This document shows positions 1 to 10,017 of a stretch of 64,000 bases of DNA, piece after piece. How positions within the stretch are numbered: the first letter of the stretch is position 1; every line of letters begins with the position of its first letter. The notes beneath the pieces were generated by a model, which saw only the letters and a list, made by a program, of their open reading frames with translations, was not told the DNA's origin and did no database searches. Source of the DNA: Pseudoalteromonas arctica A 37-1-2 (GTDB lineage: Bacteria; Pseudomonadota; Gammaproteobacteria; Enterobacterales; Alteromonadaceae); NCBI RefSeq assembly GCF_000238395.3, contig NZ_CP011025.1:3348001-3412000 (forward strand), given 5' to 3'. Made by a program: the position numbers and the translations under genes.

Positions 1-1577
1 ATATCGCGACCAATACCCATAGTCCCCAACAGATGTTGGTGCTCGTTATAAAAAGGTGCAATAGTAAGTTGATACGTTTTTTTATCGGTTTCTATTCGCT
101 GTTCAACACTGTTTCTATTTTGTAATACTTGTTTTTCAAGCGCATTTATTTGTTGATCGTTATCACCTAAATCATCTACATATTTACCGACTAATGCAGT
201 TTGATCTTTACCGATGTACGCCTCAAATGCTTTATTGCATCCTAAGAATGATCCATCAATATTTTTAAAATAAATAAGATCTGGCACACTGTTTAGCATA
301 GTGTTGAGCAAAGCCAAGTGGCGCTCTTTTGCTTCGTAACTGCGGCTTAGTTTTTCTGATTGCAACTGAACCTGGTCGTCCAGAGCTTTATTTGCACTTT
401 GTAATGAATCAACTAACTGTTTGTTTTTAGTAAATACACGCTTCACTTTAGAAAACCAAGGCTGCCAGCTCAGCGGTACTTTATAATCGAGCTGCACTTC
501 TTGCTGTGTACCGTTACTCTCTAGGTACGACATTAAGTGAGTCATTGGCTTAATAAAAATGCGCTGACTTAACCAAAAAAACACACCAAACATAATACTT
601 AAAAATAGCGTTAAAAATGCAAACTCTAATAGTATTTCATACTTAATTGGGCTGATTAGTTGGGGTTTGTGCTCGTAAAATGCTGCGTGAATAGGTAACT
701 CATCCATTGGCTGCATAAAGTAATTACTATCACTAGTTAAGACTGTTTTTTTACTATGGTGCTGGGCCAAATCAGGCCAATAATTTTTTAATGCTGTTGC
801 TTGCTCTATTAACTGTTTAGAGCTGGCGATAACTTGATGTGATTGGTTCATAAAAACGTATTCACCACTGTTCGGTGAAACCTTTTTTAACCACCCAGAA
901 ATTGCCTGAACATCATAAATCAAAATAATGTAATCGGCTGACCCAGTGCTTCGTTGTCGGCCAATAGCAAAATACGATTTATCATTCACTTTAACAATGG
1001 GACTTGAAGTAAGTTTGTTTGGTGAAAATTTTGGCTTGAATTTTCCATTTAGAATTTCAGTAAGCATTAAACTTTGGCTTTTATTGCGCCTGCTTACATA
1101 AGCAAAGCCATTATTATCAACATATGCTACAGCAGACAACGACTGCATTAATGCAAGCGTTGTATTAAACGAAGGCCCTAATGTAATAGCCTGCTGCCAC
1201 TGCATTAATTCCTTAGCAGATAACGCAAACTCCCCCTTACCTACAATTTCAGTGCCTTGCTCACTAAAGTGACGGTAATAGTAACCATCATATTGATTTA
1301 TGCCCTCGAGTAAGCTTTGGTTTATTTTTGGATAGGTCGTTTGTTCGTATAAGCTAAACATGGTGGTGAGTAGATTACTCACCGACTCCATCCCGTGAGT
1401 AACCTGTGCTGAAACATTCGTAAAATCGGCTTCGCGTTTTTCAACCGCCCGCTCAAGCTTTATATTATATAAGTGCAAGCACAGTAAAAAAGCGACAATC
1501 AATGGCACTAAAAGCGCAATAAATAATGAACGATAATAATGCTTCAGAGGTAAAAAATTCAATGTACTGCCTGCCAT
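1..1577 (-). CDS. Membrane-bound sensor with PAS domain (C-terminus beyond window)
   Basis: About 525 N-terminal residues are visible; the gene runs off the left edge. I see a first membrane helix near residues 17-36, a long extracytoplasmic region with a Cache-like look (segment AYVDNNGFAYVSRRNKSQS), a second helix near residues 312-335, a coiled linker, and a PAS domain from about residue 420 (PDLIYFKNIDGSFLGCN). This layout is usual for sensor histidine kinases and for GGDEF/EAL proteins; the output domain lies outside the window, so the class cannot be decided. The start ATG (MAGSTLNFL) has no strong Shine-Dalgarno sequence. It lies on the same strand as the PhoH gene, 51 bases downstream of it, separated by an inverted repeat. 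The ligand is unknown. Confidence 0.8.
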   Translation of the reverse strand, partial: MAGSTLNFLPLKHYYRSLFIALLVPLIVAFLLCLHLYNIKLERAVEKREADFTNVSAQVTHGMESVSNLLTTMFSLYEQTTYPKINQSLLEGINQYDGYYYRHFSEQGTEIVGKGEFALSAKELMQWQQAITLGPSFNTTLALMQSLSAVAYVDNNGFAYVSRRNKSQSLMLTEILNGKFKPKFSPNKLTSSPIVKVNDKSYFAIGRQRSTGSADYIILIYDVQAISGWLKKVSPNSGEYVFMNQSHQVIASSKQLIEQATALKNYWPDLAQHHSKKTVLTSDSNYFMQPMDELPIHAAFYEHKPQLISPIKYEILLEFAFLTLFLSIMFGVFFWLSQRIFIKPMTHLMSYLESNGTQQEVQLDYKVPLSWQPWFSKVKRVFTKNKQLVDSLQSANKALDDQVQLQSEKLSRSYEAKERHLALLNTMLNSVPDLIYFKNIDGSFLGCNKAFEAYIGKDQTALVGKYVDDLGDNDQQINALEKQVLQNRNSVEQRIETDKKTYQLTIAPFYNEHQHLLGTMGIGRD

Positions 1578-1579
1578 TT

Positions 1580-1611
1580 GGCTCGAAAATCAATCGATAG
1601 ACTATCGAGCC
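1580..1611. repeat. Nested inverted repeat just upstream of the sensor start
   Basis: GGCTCGA (1580-1586) pairs with TCGAGCC (1605-1611), and inside it TCGATAG-A-CTATCGA (1594-1608) is a perfect palindrome. It sits between the PhoH stop and the sensor start codon. No T-run follows on either strand, so an intrinsic terminator is unlikely. An operator or an mRNA hairpin that masks the start are alternatives. Confidence 0.5.
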
Positions 1612-1628
1612 AATTTGTTAAGCGCAAG

Positions 1629-3026
1629 TTATAAATTTTCTTCTGCAAATGACGCTAAGCGACTACGTACAACACCGTTGAGGTTTATAGTTGCGCTGCC
1701 TTCAAAGTTTTTAAAGCGCTCTACTATGTACGTTAAGCCCGATGTTACTGGCGTTAAATAGTTACTATCTATTTGCGCCAAGTTACCCGTACAAATTAAT
1801 TTAGTACCTTCGCCGCAGCGGGTAATAATCGTTTTAAGTTGAGATGCCGTTAAATTTTGGCTCTCATCTAAAATTACCACCGCATTTTGTATGCTACGCC
1901 CACGCATAAAGTTAACCGATTTAAACTGAACATTAGCCTTCTCCATAATGTAGTTTCGGCTTGATATCGGATTTTCGTCGCCTTTGTGCAATACCTCCAG
2001 CGTATCGGTAATGGCTGCAAGCCACGGCGCCATTTTTTCCTCTTCAGTGCCGGGTAAAAAGCCAATGGACTCTGCTATTTCTGGGGTATTACGAGTGACT
2101 ATTACTTTATCGTAAATACCTTTTTCGATGACCATTTCAAGAGCGCTGGCAAGTGCTAACAAGGTTTTACCGCACCCTGCTGGTCCTGTTAAAATAACAA
2201 GTTCAATACTTGTATCTAGCAGCGCATCAAGCGCCATTCCCTGATAAATATTTTTGGGCTTAACGCCCCATGCTTGTTGATGCATTAAACGCTCAACACC
2301 AATATCTTTTAGCGTTATGTGCTCGTCATCGTACGATTTAACACGCGCCGCAAACTGATCCCCTCCATCAAGTAAATATTCATTACAAAATACATCAGGT
2401 ATTAAGTTTTTAGGCACATGATGAAGCGTATCTCGTCCGTGTTGCTGCGTATTACATTCCCCTACATGGTCCCAAAAATCACCTTCAATTTTTTTATAAC
2501 CACTAGTGAGTAAGCTGATATCGTCAATAAGTTGATCGGTACGGTAATCCTCAACATATTTAAGCCCTGCGCCTTTGGCCTTTAAACGCATGTTTATGTC
2601 TTTTGTTACTAATATAACTTTTGAATCACTGTGCTGCTTTTGTAAATACACAGCGCAATTAATAATACGATGGTCGTTTTCGTTACCCGGCAAACCAGAA
2701 ATGGAGTCGGCAAATAAATGGTCGTTTACAATAATGAGGGTACCTGCGGAGCTCGCTTTTGCCTTTTTGTTACTCGGCAGCGCCACGCCTTGTAGCATTT
2801 GTTCAGGCGTTGCATTTTTAAGTACTTCATCTAATCCACGAATAGCGACGCGCGCATCGCGGCTTACGTCGTGTTTTCTGTCTTTTATGTGGTCAAGCTC
2901 TTCAAGCACTGTCATCGGAATTACAACGTCATGTTCTTGAAAAGACAAATAAGCGAGGGGTTCGTGAAGTAGTACGTTGGTATCTAGCACATACATTTTA
3001 CTTTCAAGGTTCGAAGCTTTTTCCAT
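1629..3026 (-). CDS. PhoH family ATPase with N-terminal PIN domain
   Basis: This 465-residue protein has a PIN nuclease-like domain at about residues 10-145 (YVLDTNVLLHEP, with the acidic residues typical of PIN) and a PhoH P-loop ATPase domain from about residue 255 (Walker A GPAGCGKT near 280; VVILDESQNL as Walker B). PIN-PhoH proteins (PhoH2/YlaK type) are thought to be ATP-driven RNA-processing enzymes; the precise cellular role here is inferred only from family. The start is supported by AAGGAAAG upstream of ATG. It is divergent from rapA across a 305-base gap. A PhoH2 toxin-antitoxin role is known for some homologues, but I see no small antitoxin ORF directly upstream. Confidence 0.9.
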   Translation of the reverse strand: MEKASNLESKMYVLDTNVLLHEPLAYLSFQEHDVVIPMTVLEELDHIKDRKHDVSRDARVAIRGLDEVLKNATPEQMLQGVALPSNKKAKASSAGTLIIVNDHLFADSISGLPGNENDHRIINCAVYLQKQHSDSKVILVTKDINMRLKAKGAGLKYVEDYRTDQLIDDISLLTSGYKKIEGDFWDHVGECNTQQHGRDTLHHVPKNLIPDVFCNEYLLDGGDQFAARVKSYDDEHITLKDIGVERLMHQQAWGVKPKNIYQGMALDALLDTSIELVILTGPAGCGKTLLALASALEMVIEKGIYDKVIVTRNTPEIAESIGFLPGTEEEKMAPWLAAITDTLEVLHKGDENPISSRNYIMEKANVQFKSVNFMRGRSIQNAVVILDESQNLTASQLKTIITRCGEGTKLICTGNLAQIDSNYLTPVTSGLTYIVERFKNFEGSATINLNGVVRSRLASFAEENL

Positions 3027-3331
3027 AGCACTTTCCTTACGTTTTATGATTTTTATGCTATACCAAAATAACTAAGTAAAACGGGCAAAACTTAAACCTG
3101 CAATACTTAATTGCCAAGGCATAATGTAAGTTTAGTCTATTTGTCATAAAAGTCCGTTTTATTACAAACTGTAATTAGTTTTGATTTACCTAAAAAAGAG
3201 TCATAAACAAGTTGTTTTAATAGTAATAATTAACACTTACAAAATTAATTAAAAGTGAGCCAAATAGCGCCTTGCAGTGGTGTTAGCTTACAGGTAACAT
3301 AGCCGCCTTTTTCATCATAGACGAGACATAC
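3027..3331. other. Divergent intergenic region, PIN-PhoH / rapA
   Basis: This AT-rich gap must hold both divergent promoters. I see no ORF, RNA gene or strong hairpin and cannot place promoter hexamers with confidence. Confidence 0.5.
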
Positions 3332-6226
3332 ATGAATTTTTCCTTAGGTCAGCGTTGGATCAGTGATACAGAGTCAGATTTAGGATTAGGCACCGTTGTT
3401 GCCATTGAAGGCCGTCAGGTCAGCATATTATTTCCTGCCAGTGGTGAGAGCCGTGTTTATTCTTGTGCAGAAGCACCTGTTACCCGTGTGGCATTTAATC
3501 CTGGCGATGTGATCAAAAGCGTTGAAGAATGGGAATTAGAAGTAGAGTCTATTGAAGTACAAGGCGAGTTACTGTGTTATCACGGCACCCGTGTTGATAA
3601 CGGCGAAACTGCCAAGCTTAAAGAAACCTTTTTAGATCATTTTATTAAGTTTAATAAACCACAAGATCGTTTATTTGCGGGCCAAGTCGATCGTTTTGAT
3701 CGCTATACACTTCGCTACCAAACGTGGTTACATAAATTTGAACGTGAACAATCGCCTATTAAAGGCTTAATTGGTCAACGTGCTAATCTTATTCCGCACC
3801 AGCTTTATATTGCCCAAGAAGTGGGTAAACGTTTTGCACCACGCGTACTTTTATCAGATGAAGTAGGCCTTGGTAAAACAATTGAAGCGGGCATGATTTT
3901 ACACCAACAAATTATTAGTGGTCGTGCGAGCCGCGTACTTATTGTTGTACCAGAAAATCTACAGCACCAATGGTTAGTAGAAATGCTACGCCGCTTTAAC
4001 TTACATTTTTCTATTTTTGATGAAGAACGCTGCGACGAAGCGTTTGCAGATTCACCAAACGTGTTTGATACAGAGCAATTGGTACTTACCAGTCTTGAGT
4101 TTTTAACCAAGAAAAAACGCTGGTTTGAACAAGCAACACTTGCTGATTGGGACTTACTAGTTATAGATGAAGCCCATCACCTAAGTATAAATAACGGCAA
4201 GCCAAGCTCAGAGTACCAACGTATGGCAGAGCTTAGCCAAGATATTCCTGGCCTTATTTTACTTACCGCAACGCCTGATCAACTTGGTCACAGCAGCCAC
4301 TTTGCACGTTTACAGTTACTCGATCCTGACCGTTTTTACGACTACGACGTGTTTAAAGAAGAAGAAGCAAATTATAAAGACGTTGCTGAAGCTGCAAATC
4401 AATTACTGCAAGAGCAAGGGCTAGACGACACAGCCAAAGCCACACTAATTGAGCTATTAAAAGAAACCGATATTACTGATATTCTTGAAAAAGCACAGCA
4501 AGGTGATTTACCAGCACGTAAAGAAATACTTAACATGCTGCTCGATCGCCACGGCACGGGTCGCATATTATTTCGAAACAGCCGCAGCGGCATTGATGGC
4601 TACCCAAGTCGTAAATTACACGCCTACCCAATGGCACTGCCAAAGCAGTATAAAACGGCTATGTCGGTTCTCGGTAATATGGGCGGCATTCAAAACCCTG
4701 AACTAAGTGCACACCGCGCTCTTTTTCCTGAAAAAATATTTCAAGAGTTTGAAGGCGAAAGCGCAAGCTGGGGTCTATTCGATCCACGTGTAGATTGGTT
4801 AATCGACACTCTTAAAACGCTTAAGCGCGAAAAAGTACTGCTTATATGTGCTAAAGCTGAAACAGCTATCAGCCTTGAGCAAATACTGCGTGAGCGCGAA
4901 GCAATTAAAGCGTCGGTATTCCACGAAGGTATGTCTATTATTGAGCGTGACCGCGCTGCTGCATTTTTTGCAGATGAGTACGATAATGCACAAATATTAC
5001 TGTGTTCAGAAATTGGCTCAGAAGGTCGTAACTTCCAGTTCTCGCATCACTTAGTGTTGTTTGATTTACCATTGAACCCAGATTTACTAGAGCAGCGTAT
5101 TGGTCGATTAGACCGTATAGGTCAAACACAAGATGTGAACATTCATGTTCCATATTTTGAAAACACCGCTCAAGAAGTATTGCTACGTTGGTACAACGAA
5201 GGTCTAGACGCATTCGAATCTACCTCGTCAACAGGACAAATGCTTTATAAAGAGTTCCGTGATGATCTACTTGAATATATTTCTGCGCATAACTGCGATG
5301 AAGACGAACTCGATCCATTACTTGAGCAAGTAGCACAGCAAAATGCAGTACTGCGTAAAAAAATGGAAAGCGGACGAGATCGTTTACTAGAGCTACATTC
5401 ATCGGGTCAAGGTGCTGCAGATTCACTTGTAGCTGAAATCGAAAAACTCGACAATCAGTTTGAATTACCAAGCTACATGATCAACGTGTTCGACACATTT
5501 GGCGTAAGCCAAGAAGATAAAGGCGAAAATACCATTATCTTAAAGCCAACTGAGCATATGTTAAACCCATCATTCCCATCGCTTAAAGAAGACGGTATGA
5601 CCGTTACCTTTGATCGCGATACGGCACTTTCGCAAGAAGACGTGCACTTTGTTAGTTGGGATCACCCAATGGTGCAAGGCACCATGGATATGATTTGTGA
5701 CGACGACTTTGGTAGCGCATCGGTTGCATTGCTTAAAAACAAAAAGTTACCGCCTGGTACCTTTTTTGTTGAGCTTATTTTTGTTGCAGAAGCAATGGCA
5801 CCAAAAGTATTACAGGTTGGTCGCTTTTTACCGCCTACACCAATTCGTATATTGCTTGATAAAGCAGGTAATAATTTAGGTGAGAATGTGGCATTTGAAG
5901 GCTTTAATCAGCAGTTATCAGCCGTTGGCCGCCAAACAGCAAGTAAACTTGCAGGTGCACTACAAAGCGCTGTTCACCCTATGATTACTACCGCTAAAGA
6001 TATGGCACAAGAAAAACTTGAAGTTATTCGTGCAGCGTCGCTTGTTAAAATGCAAACGTCACTCAGTGAAGAGCAAGAGCGACTGGTAGCCCTTAAGCAA
6101 ATTAACCCGAATATTCGCCAAGAAGAAATTACCTTCTACGATAAGCAACGCAACGACCTAACTACGTATATTGAAAAAACGCAGTTACAACTTGATGCAA
6201 TTCGATTAATAGTAGTTTCACACTAG
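3332..6226 (+). CDS. rapA: RNA polymerase-associated protein RapA (SWI/SNF-type ATPase)
   Basis: RapA binds RNA polymerase and uses ATP to recycle stalled enzyme after transcription. The 964-residue protein matches the usual length (about 968 in E. coli). The N-terminal Tudor-like part (FSLGQRWISDTESDLGLG) is followed by helicase lobe 1 with Walker A DEVGLGKT near residue 176 and DEAH in LLVIDEAHHLS near 278, then lobe 2 with SEIGSEGRNFQF and the arginine-finger region QRIGRLDRIGQ, then the RapA-specific C-terminal domain. The start matches the conserved N-terminus although the Shine-Dalgarno is weak. It is a single-gene unit. I see nothing aberrant. Confidence 0.97.
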   Translation: MNFSLGQRWISDTESDLGLGTVVAIEGRQVSILFPASGESRVYSCAEAPVTRVAFNPGDVIKSVEEWELEVESIEVQGELLCYHGTRVDNGETAKLKETFLDHFIKFNKPQDRLFAGQVDRFDRYTLRYQTWLHKFEREQSPIKGLIGQRANLIPHQLYIAQEVGKRFAPRVLLSDEVGLGKTIEAGMILHQQIISGRASRVLIVVPENLQHQWLVEMLRRFNLHFSIFDEERCDEAFADSPNVFDTEQLVLTSLEFLTKKKRWFEQATLADWDLLVIDEAHHLSINNGKPSSEYQRMAELSQDIPGLILLTATPDQLGHSSHFARLQLLDPDRFYDYDVFKEEEANYKDVAEAANQLLQEQGLDDTAKATLIELLKETDITDILEKAQQGDLPARKEILNMLLDRHGTGRILFRNSRSGIDGYPSRKLHAYPMALPKQYKTAMSVLGNMGGIQNPELSAHRALFPEKIFQEFEGESASWGLFDPRVDWLIDTLKTLKREKVLLICAKAETAISLEQILREREAIKASVFHEGMSIIERDRAAAFFADEYDNAQILLCSEIGSEGRNFQFSHHLVLFDLPLNPDLLEQRIGRLDRIGQTQDVNIHVPYFENTAQEVLLRWYNEGLDAFESTSSTGQMLYKEFRDDLLEYISAHNCDEDELDPLLEQVAQQNAVLRKKMESGRDRLLELHSSGQGAADSLVAEIEKLDNQFELPSYMINVFDTFGVSQEDKGENTIILKPTEHMLNPSFPSLKEDGMTVTFDRDTALSQEDVHFVSWDHPMVQGTMDMICDDDFGSASVALLKNKKLPPGTFFVELIFVAEAMAPKVLQVGRFLPPTPIRILLDKAGNNLGENVAFEGFNQQLSAVGRQTASKLAGALQSAVHPMITTAKDMAQEKLEVIRAASLVKMQTSLSEEQERLVALKQINPNIRQEEITFYDKQRNDLTTYIEKTQLQLDAIRLIVVSH

Positions 6227-6561
6227 AGATTTTGGCTTTTAACCGCTAGCCTTTTAAGCTGACTCCAGAGTAAATTTGGAGTCAGCTATTAAAAGCTTAA
6301 TTAATTAAATAGCTGTATCTTTTTAAACTTCATTTTTAAAACCACGTGTTCTTATTTAGATGTGAGCTAACACTACCTATTTAGCTTTATACTAAGTCCT
6401 TTGTTGTGCTATCTATTTTTCTCAACATAGCCGTATCTAAAAACTCAAGCTGCGCTCTATACAGCTATTGTGTGAGATAGTTGATAGGTTTATTTTCCCT
6501 TGCATAAAGTTGTTTTTTTGTTAACCTACTCGCCTTCCATTTTAGTCTTTTTGAGGTGTTT
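6227..6561. other. Intergenic region with an 11-bp hairpin downstream of rapA
   Basis: AGCTGACTCCA (6257-6267) pairs perfectly with TGGAGTCAGCT (6277-6287) across a 9-base loop, 30 bases after the rapA stop. The 3' flank is ATTAAAAG rather than a T-run, so it is only a possible terminator. The rest up to the next gene holds no ORF or RNA that I recognise, and presumably carries the promoter of the downstream gene. Confidence 0.5.
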
Positions 6562-7335
6562 ATGGCGTTTCTATCTCGTTCGATATTGGCGTTGTCCATA
6601 GCGTTCTCAAGCAGCAGTGTCTTTGCTCAAGCCCAATGCGATGTTGAATTACGTCATGGTTTAATTATCACTGACGATGCGATTCGCATATTAGATAAAG
6701 GCCAGACTCGTGTACAAATTAATAACAATAACCAACTATTTATTCGCGGTTATTGGGTTGATTTAAGCGATGACGAAAGCAAAGTACTCGAACAGTTTAG
6801 TAATGGTATTCGCCACACAGTCCCCGAATTAGTAAACCTTGCTACCGATGGTGTTAACTTAGGTTTAAGCGCTATTGAACACGTAGTTGAAGGTATGTCA
6901 GACAAAGAACCTGAAGTACTTAAAACACAACTAAAGTATGTAGAGCGCGCGCTAATGGATAAGTTTAAGCGCGGCGATGACTTCTTTTTTATAGCCCCTC
7001 AATCACTTTCGCAAATAGATGATTTTTTTACTAAAGAGATCAGTCAGCAAATTCACTCTGCAGTGCATGGATCGTTAGGTGCTATTTTGGTATCACTCGG
7101 AGATGCGTTTAAATCGCGCGAAGGTAATATAGAAGATCGCATTAACGACATGGGGCAACGCATGGATATTATCTCAAGAGAAATTGATAAGTCGCTACAA
7201 AAAAAGGCGCATCAATTAGAGCTTAAAGCTTCTGAGTATTGCGAATGTTTAAATGCACTCGATGTAACCGAGTCTCGCTTACAGGCAATAGTACCTGGTA
7301 TGGCCGATTACGATTTAGTGCAAATAAAGTCTTAG
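6562..7335 (+). CDS. YggN-like DUF2884 exported protein
   Basis: The start at ATG 6562 is preferred over an in-frame GTG six bases upstream because GAGG (6553-6556) sits at correct spacing. The 257-residue product begins with a signal peptide (about residues 1-22, ending near SVFAQAQ) and continues with a conserved CDVELRHGLIITDDAIRI segment that I associate with the DUF2884/YggN family of periplasmic proteins of unknown function. The C-terminal third is helix- and charge-rich (MGQRMDIISREIDKSLQ), suggesting a coiled coil, and contains a CEC motif. It is a monocistronic gene closed by a strong terminator. No enzymatic role can be read from the sequence. Confidence 0.8.
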   Translation: MAFLSRSILALSIAFSSSSVFAQAQCDVELRHGLIITDDAIRILDKGQTRVQINNNNQLFIRGYWVDLSDDESKVLEQFSNGIRHTVPELVNLATDGVNLGLSAIEHVVEGMSDKEPEVLKTQLKYVERALMDKFKRGDDFFFIAPQSLSQIDDFFTKEISQQIHSAVHGSLGAILVSLGDAFKSREGNIEDRINDMGQRMDIISREIDKSLQKKAHQLELKASEYCECLNALDVTESRLQAIVPGMADYDLVQIKS

Positions 7336-7362
7336 TGTACGTATTCGTTTTTAGAATAAAAT

Positions 7363-7395
7363 AACACCGAGTATAAATATACTCGGTGTTTTGCT
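7363..7395. terminator. Bidirectional terminator between YggN-like gene and metalloprotease
   Basis: A perfect 12-bp stem AACACCGAGTAT / ATACTCGGTGTT with a 4-base loop, flanked by T-rich sequence on both strands. The two flanking genes converge here. Confidence 0.85.
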
Positions 7396-7433
7396 TTATG
7401 ATTGATTAAAAATAAGCGCTTCTACTTTTTATT

Positions 7434-9863
7434 CTAAATTGGTGAGCCCGGTGGGATTGGCAGCACTTTAAAGTTGTTTGGCCATTGCCCTTTAATTAAA
7501 AACTGATTTACTTGCTCAGCTAAATATTGCTTAAACGCACTCTCGCCAGTACTTGTATGGCTCAGCATTGAGTTTTGGTTAAAGTCTTCACTCAACTTAA
7601 CTAGGTAGTAACGTAACTGCGCTTGCACTTCAGGGCTTGCACTATCGCTTGCTACTAAATCAGCCATAGCTTTTGCTGTTAAAAATTGCACGCGCTGAGT
7701 GATTTTACCTGTCATTGTATTAGGTGATGACACGTTAAACACTTGGCTATATAGCTCCTCAAGTAACTCATCTAAACTATAAAAGTCATTACTACGCGCT
7801 TGCTGCTGCGCTAAGCGATTTAAACGCTGTGCATTTAATAAAAGCGACAAGCTGTGCTGCACTGCAACCTCGGGTAATGCCATTGCATCGAGCGTTAACC
7901 CTGTGCGTCCAACTATGCTTTCGCGCGATTTAGACTCGCCATATGCTTTTGGCGGAATTAGCGATAACACAGATTCAGGAAGTAATAAGTTACTTGGCTT
8001 AAGCGTTGCAAAAATAGCGTTTACTGCTTCTTGCTGTGTTTTTTTATTAACGACTTGTGCGCCTTTTACGGGTGAGTCACCGCGTGTTTCGTATTCGTAA
8101 TCAACACCGGCTATAAGTTTCACTGCAGCCTCAACCTGAAAACGGTGAAACAGATAAAGCGGAACTAGTTTTTCCTCTAATTGCGATAATGAATCACCCG
8201 TTTTAATATTATTAATACCAAACTGCGAAAGCGCTTTTTTACGTACGTCGAGTACTCGTAAAAGCTCCTGCGAAGGATTAGTGCCGTTATCCCATAAGTG
8301 AGCTGTTGGATGCGCGCCACCTTTAGCACGAGCGTCGCTATCTGATATAAACTCAAGGCCTTTGGCTTTGTTCTCTTTTAAAATAGCAGCAAGTTCTGCG
8401 CTTTCATCTTGGTTAGTAAAATCGCTATAGCCATATTTAATTACTTGGGTATCCCACACGCCCATGCCTGTTGCATAGCCGAGCGTTACATCAAGCTTAC
8501 CTTGTTCATTAAAACTAAGTAGCGGATGTGGGTAATCCATTACTGAGGCTCTATCCCCTACCGATGCTGCAAAGTTATGAGAAATACCTAACGTGTGGCC
8601 AATTTCATGTGCGCTTAATTGGCGAATACGATCAAGCGCCATTGCTTGCAAGTTTTTAGCAACTTCATTGCCTTTTAAATAAGGAGCAGCGAGTGCTTCG
8701 GCTATTAAAATATCTTGGCGGACACGCAATGAGCCGAGTGTTACGTGCCCTTTAAGTATTTCACCTGTACGTGGGTCGATTACCGAACTACCGTATGACC
8801 AACCACGCGTTGCACGGTGTACCCATTGAATGACGTTGTAACGAATATCCATAGGGTCGGCGCTACTTGGCAGCACTTTTACTATAAATGCATTTTTATA
8901 TCCTGCAGCAGTAAATGCGTCGTTCCACCACTTTCCACCTTCAAGCAAAGCGCTTTTAACGGGCTCTGGAACGCCAGGATCAAGGTAATAAACAATTGGT
9001 TTAACAGGCTCACTAATAGGTAAGCTTGAATCCTTTTTAGTTAAACGATGGCGCGGTATATAACGCACGTACATAGAGTCACCAAGCGGCGCTGCGTAAT
9101 CTTTATGTTCTATACTCCAAAAACCTGATTGCGGATTAAACTTACGAGGCGTGTAGTTATCATCTGGTAATTGAATAAGTGAATGATGCATATGAACAGT
9201 AAGCGCATAAGGGTCGGCACTTACTTGGCGAACAAATTCACCTGGTTTTGTGCCCTTAAATGTAAGTACGGCTTCAAGCTCGGTGTTTTTTACAAATGCT
9301 TTTGAGCGATTCATATAAACGGCGCTACGTGATTCATCAAGGCTAAAGCTCCCTTGCTTACGTGCAGCAAGCTTGCGACTTACGCCATGTACATCACTTA
9401 ATAAATAAGGCGTGTAATCAATAAGTGCTGTGGCTTTATCTTCTGCAACCACTTTAAAACCAGCAAGTATACTTGATGCAAACGCTTCTTTAATACTTTG
9501 CTGTTCAGCCTTGTTACTTGTATTAGCACGATAGTAAGTATTCACAGCCCGCAGCATTACTTTGTCACCAAAACGCTCAAATTGCACAAGGTGAGTATTA
9601 CCAAGCTGGCCTCTATCAAGGCCGATATCGTTAGAGCCTATACCGTAAGGTAAGCTTTGTTGCAGTAAAAATTGCTGTTCAAACTTATCAACTTTTAAAT
9701 ATACTTTTCCGTTTTGGGTATCGTAAAAAAACGAATAATAGCCCGGAAAATGATTCATTTGCGTAGTAAATTCATCAATTGACTTAATTGCTGCGTGCGC
9801 TTGAGTTATGATAGAGCACAGCACAGTAAAGAATATGTAACTTAGTAGTGGTATTTTTTTCAT
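7434..9863 (-). CDS. Secreted zinc-dependent metalloprotease (gluzincin/metzincin-like, DUF5117 family)
   Basis: This 809-residue exported protein has a signal peptide at about residues 1-24 (ending THAHA-AI). The catalytic zinc motif HEIGHTLGISH lies near residue 418, an extended HExxHxxGxxH as in metzincins, followed by SVMDYPHP, which resembles the Met-turn region. The large N-terminal part (YYSFFYDTQNGKVYLKVDKF) and the whole architecture fit the 'zinc-dependent metalloprotease' family with DUF5117/DUF5118 domains common in marine Bacteroidetes and Gammaproteobacteria. It probably degrades extracellular or periplasmic peptides; the substrate is unknown. It is monocistronic and divergent from fbp. 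Confidence 0.88.
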   Translation of the reverse strand: MKKIPLLSYIFFTVLCSIITQAHAAIKSIDEFTTQMNHFPGYYSFFYDTQNGKVYLKVDKFEQQFLLQQSLPYGIGSNDIGLDRGQLGNTHLVQFERFGDKVMLRAVNTYYRANTSNKAEQQSIKEAFASSILAGFKVVAEDKATALIDYTPYLLSDVHGVSRKLAARKQGSFSLDESRSAVYMNRSKAFVKNTELEAVLTFKGTKPGEFVRQVSADPYALTVHMHHSLIQLPDDNYTPRKFNPQSGFWSIEHKDYAAPLGDSMYVRYIPRHRLTKKDSSLPISEPVKPIVYYLDPGVPEPVKSALLEGGKWWNDAFTAAGYKNAFIVKVLPSSADPMDIRYNVIQWVHRATRGWSYGSSVIDPRTGEILKGHVTLGSLRVRQDILIAEALAAPYLKGNEVAKNLQAMALDRIRQLSAHEIGHTLGISHNFAASVGDRASVMDYPHPLLSFNEQGKLDVTLGYATGMGVWDTQVIKYGYSDFTNQDESAELAAILKENKAKGLEFISDSDARAKGGAHPTAHLWDNGTNPSQELLRVLDVRKKALSQFGINNIKTGDSLSQLEEKLVPLYLFHRFQVEAAVKLIAGVDYEYETRGDSPVKGAQVVNKKTQQEAVNAIFATLKPSNLLLPESVLSLIPPKAYGESKSRESIVGRTGLTLDAMALPEVAVQHSLSLLLNAQRLNRLAQQQARSNDFYSLDELLEELYSQVFNVSSPNTMTGKITQRVQFLTAKAMADLVASDSASPEVQAQLRYYLVKLSEDFNQNSMLSHTSTGESAFKQYLAEQVNQFLIKGQWPNNFKVLPIPPGSPI

Positions 9864-10017
9864 AATCTTATCTTTGTTATTTGTGTTTTAAGTACGATTA
9901 GGTGGTCCCATTATAGGGTGCTATTTAAACAATACAGTTATTTAAGACGAATTTCAGCGCTCTAAGCTAATCTCTCTCACATTATGATTGGTTTTAACAC
10001 GTTATCAGGAAAATAGA

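Noticed and set aside
6257..6287. rapA intrinsic terminator
   Set aside because: The stem is strong but the T-run is missing, so I list it only as a possible terminator inside the intergenic entry.
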